NCBI GenBank assembly: GCA_963576475.1
Contig: OY754965.1
Span: forward strand, 1,185,501-1,249,500
Direction of reading: 5' to 3'
DNA: 64,000 nt
From: Molanna angustata
Taxonomy: Eukaryota > Arthropoda > Insecta > Trichoptera > Molannidae
In this document: positions 63,201 to 64,000 of the stretch, one piece after another
How the letters are laid out: each line of letters starts with the position of its first letter
Numbering within the stretch: the first letter of the stretch is position 1
Notes under the pieces: model-generated
What the model was told of the DNA's origin: nothing
Databases searched by the model: none
Seen by the model: only the letters and a program-made list of their open reading frames with translations
Made by a program: the position numbers and the translations under genes

Positions 63201-64000
63201 TTTCTGAGATAAAAATCAATAGATGGGTTACTTCTTTGGATTGTACAGTGAATTATCAGTTGCATGGATTCTGTGACGCATCAGAAAAGGGATATGCAAT
63301 TTCAATTTACTTGCGATTAGAAGATCGATCAGGTGATAGAAAGGTTTATTTAATTATGGGTAAATCAAAAATCGCACCGCTTAAACAAAAATTGTCCATT
63401 CCACGAATGGAACTTTGTGGCGCACATTTACTTTCAAAATCATTAAAGTACGTTCAGAATAATTTAAATTCAATTCACATTACATCTATATTTGCTTGGT
63501 GTGACTCAAAGGTTGCTCTTGCATGGTTAAAAACACCAGTTCATCAGTTAAAGTCATTTGAAGCAAATCGGGTATCTCAAATTCACTCAAATTGTGATAC
63601 AACCATTTGGAGGTATATTCCATCAGCATTAAACCCAGCGGATTGTGCGTCAAGGGGACTCTTACCTAGTAAATTAATAAATCATAAACTTTGGTGGGAA
63701 CCATTATGGCTTACTGAATCTTCTTCAAAATGGCCAGAGAACAGGAATATATCAATTCAAAACGGTGAAGCAGAGATTGTAGAGTTGAGTGTCTCTCATG
63801 TTGTCCAACGTGAAACCGCTTGGGACATCATTCAGCGATTTAGCTCGTTTTCGAAACTTGTTCGAATCACGGCACTCTGTAGACGATATATAAATAACAT
63901 ACGGCGAGAAAGTGTCAAACAAGTAGGATATATCTCAGCCACAGAATGGAATAACGCATTATTAAAACTCATTAAGAAGGTACAATTAATAGAATTCTCA
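60242..64000 (+). CDS. BEL/Pao Gag-Pol polyprotein, open to window end
   Basis: One frame without stops covers 1253 codons and leaves the window. The start is ATG 60242 (AACATGGCG). The order is Gag, protease, reverse transcriptase, RNase H, then the integrase region. Gag (1-310) contains NLPTFHGD and is followed by two CCHC-type clusters (about 317-329 and 349-361, CWNCMSKHKVSQC). The aspartic protease site is LIDPGSQCSII near residue 432. The RT has RVVFDAS, FVSDIKQMYRQI, TFGISSSPYIA and catalytic YVDD at 835-838. RNase H has FCDASEKGYAI near 1010 and AWCDSKVALAW near 1086. NPADCASRGL and WWEPLWL mark the linker to the integrase, which is mostly cut off. No break was found, so this copy may be young. 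Confidence 0.9.
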   Translation, partial: MAIEIKYNLAKMSIDRLLQLGKEIQISKDPQLLCNFNTRYSDINTLWDNFVKIYVSIEAGKRSGFDAEKHISEYISYESIIYEIKGIYNNLFSELKSEKTSCDSDNKVNKLAVPKINLPTFHGDMTMYHSFRNVFDSLVHHDKDIQRVQKMHYLLGCLKGDAFNLVKHLTVCDENYDVAIGIIHKRFHNPRLIADNHLNRILNLSSLTDKNMQLRLFINTIVENLAALNALKFKVDEWSFILLHIMLKKLTTGLRQRFELQYSNSEIPTFSQFIEFLEVESRAYDACAPSSSHVTNIVATKHHKTYTVRTTVSENCICCGELHQIYSCSKFKGFNVNQRRSLIRENKLCWNCMSKHKVSQCKSKYSCKMCKFKHHTLLHIDQPLTSDSEIDQQQQVTCTSYIKPNPKFNTVLLATAIVHVQDSYGEFQSVRALIDPGSQCSIITESCAQRLRLKRHSIGVTISGIGSNSSNNARGQVICHIKPMNTHGPIISCGAIVLGNITGNLPTYSLPSDILNEYKDIILADPEFFKSRSVDILLGGDVYNDIITGKKFTISSSLPSAHSTIFGWVILGKISNLSPGNNQSFLTHATTLDNLIQDFWEQIPETIAKNPEDEVCEKHFLDTITRTKEGRFMARLPFKKNFASLGESKNLAMRRFYSLEHKLEKNITFKLEYSNVINEYIRLGHMEKTLSSDIKYFLPHHCIIKNSTTTRVRVVFDASMKTEIGLSLNDSLMAGPKLQKNIVDILLNFRLNCIAFVSDIKQMYRQIILHDQDRNYHGIFWRDSPDKPLEIFRLTTVTFGISSSPYIAMRCLIELAKQGQASHSKASQIIQKEMYVDDIISGTSTVQEAVKLKEELTDLLRGAGFELRKWASNSEEFLSHIPHEHCEDIQSFDSKTEAGLKVLGIQWIPSGDYFKYYVNILNTTLTKRVILSNIARLYDPCGWLAPITFFAKVILQEMWLLKLGWDEEVPNHIAEKWSQFVSQLNRISEIKINRWVTSLDCTVNYQLHGFCDASEKGYAISIYLRLEDRSGDRKVYLIMGKSKIAPLKQKLSIPRMELCGAHLLSKSLKYVQNNLNSIHITSIFAWCDSKVALAWLKTPVHQLKSFEANRVSQIHSNCDTTIWRYIPSALNPADCASRGLLPSKLINHKLWWEPLWLTESSSKWPENRNISIQNGEAEIVELSVSHVVQRETAWDIIQRFSSFSKLVRITALCRRYINNIRRESVKQVGYISATEWNNALLKLIKKVQLIEFS

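Overview
This is an A+T-rich nuclear segment from an animal, almost certainly an insect. A lepidopteran is favoured, because a Helitron 3' terminus ends in a stem-loop plus CTAG|T and jockey-type LINE 3' ends have a (AATA)n tail; both are familiar in moths and butterflies. Genes are spliced with GT-AG introns and buried in mobile DNA. No prokaryotic features, rRNA genes, bona fide tRNA genes or CRISPR arrays are visible.

Four host genes can be reconstructed exon by exon with consistent reading phase. ECSIT (15147-21621, +, 5 exons, 409 aa) is a mitochondrial complex I assembly and Toll-pathway factor. MYSM1 (23759-37443, -, 12 exons, 912 aa) is a SANT-SWIRM-JAMM histone H2A deubiquitinase. 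NTHL1 (38461-43137, +, 5 exons, 445 aa) is an endonuclease III-type base-excision glycosylase. NOL12 (45935-47655, -, 3 exons, 234 aa) is a nucleolar RNA-binding protein. ECSIT and MYSM1 converge, MYSM1 and NTHL1 diverge from a 1.0 kb intergenic space, and NTHL1 and NOL12 converge. The genes belong to unrelated pathways, so the order looks like ordinary clustering of compact housekeeping genes. Two possible exons of a further + strand gene lie at 52229 and 58165.

Region 1-15 kb is a transposon graveyard. It holds a 1.4 kb tandem duplication containing a Helentron-like element (HINE) and the 5' part of a LINE; a nearly complete APE-type LINE (to about 5280); a 698 bp fold-back element; LINE tails with a nested SINE; a perfect 6 x 39 bp minisatellite; and a LINE that appears to have landed in the minisatellite of a Helitron. 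Introns and intergenic spaces from 15 to 59 kb carry LINE 3' ends, two tRNA-derived SINE families (called SINE-A and SINE-D here), palindromic MITEs, a hAT-type MITE, two complete HINE copies (27006-27960, 56052-57088) and degenerate tandem arrays.

The right end (59595-64000) is the 5' part of a BEL/Pao LTR retrotransposon: a 434 bp LTR, a primer-binding site matching the 3' end of tRNA-Tyr, and one Gag-Pol frame open for 1253 codons to the window edge. It is the most intact mobile element here.

All identifications come from reading motifs and repeated sequence by eye. No database search was run, so clade names for LINEs and exact ends of degenerate repeats are approximate.
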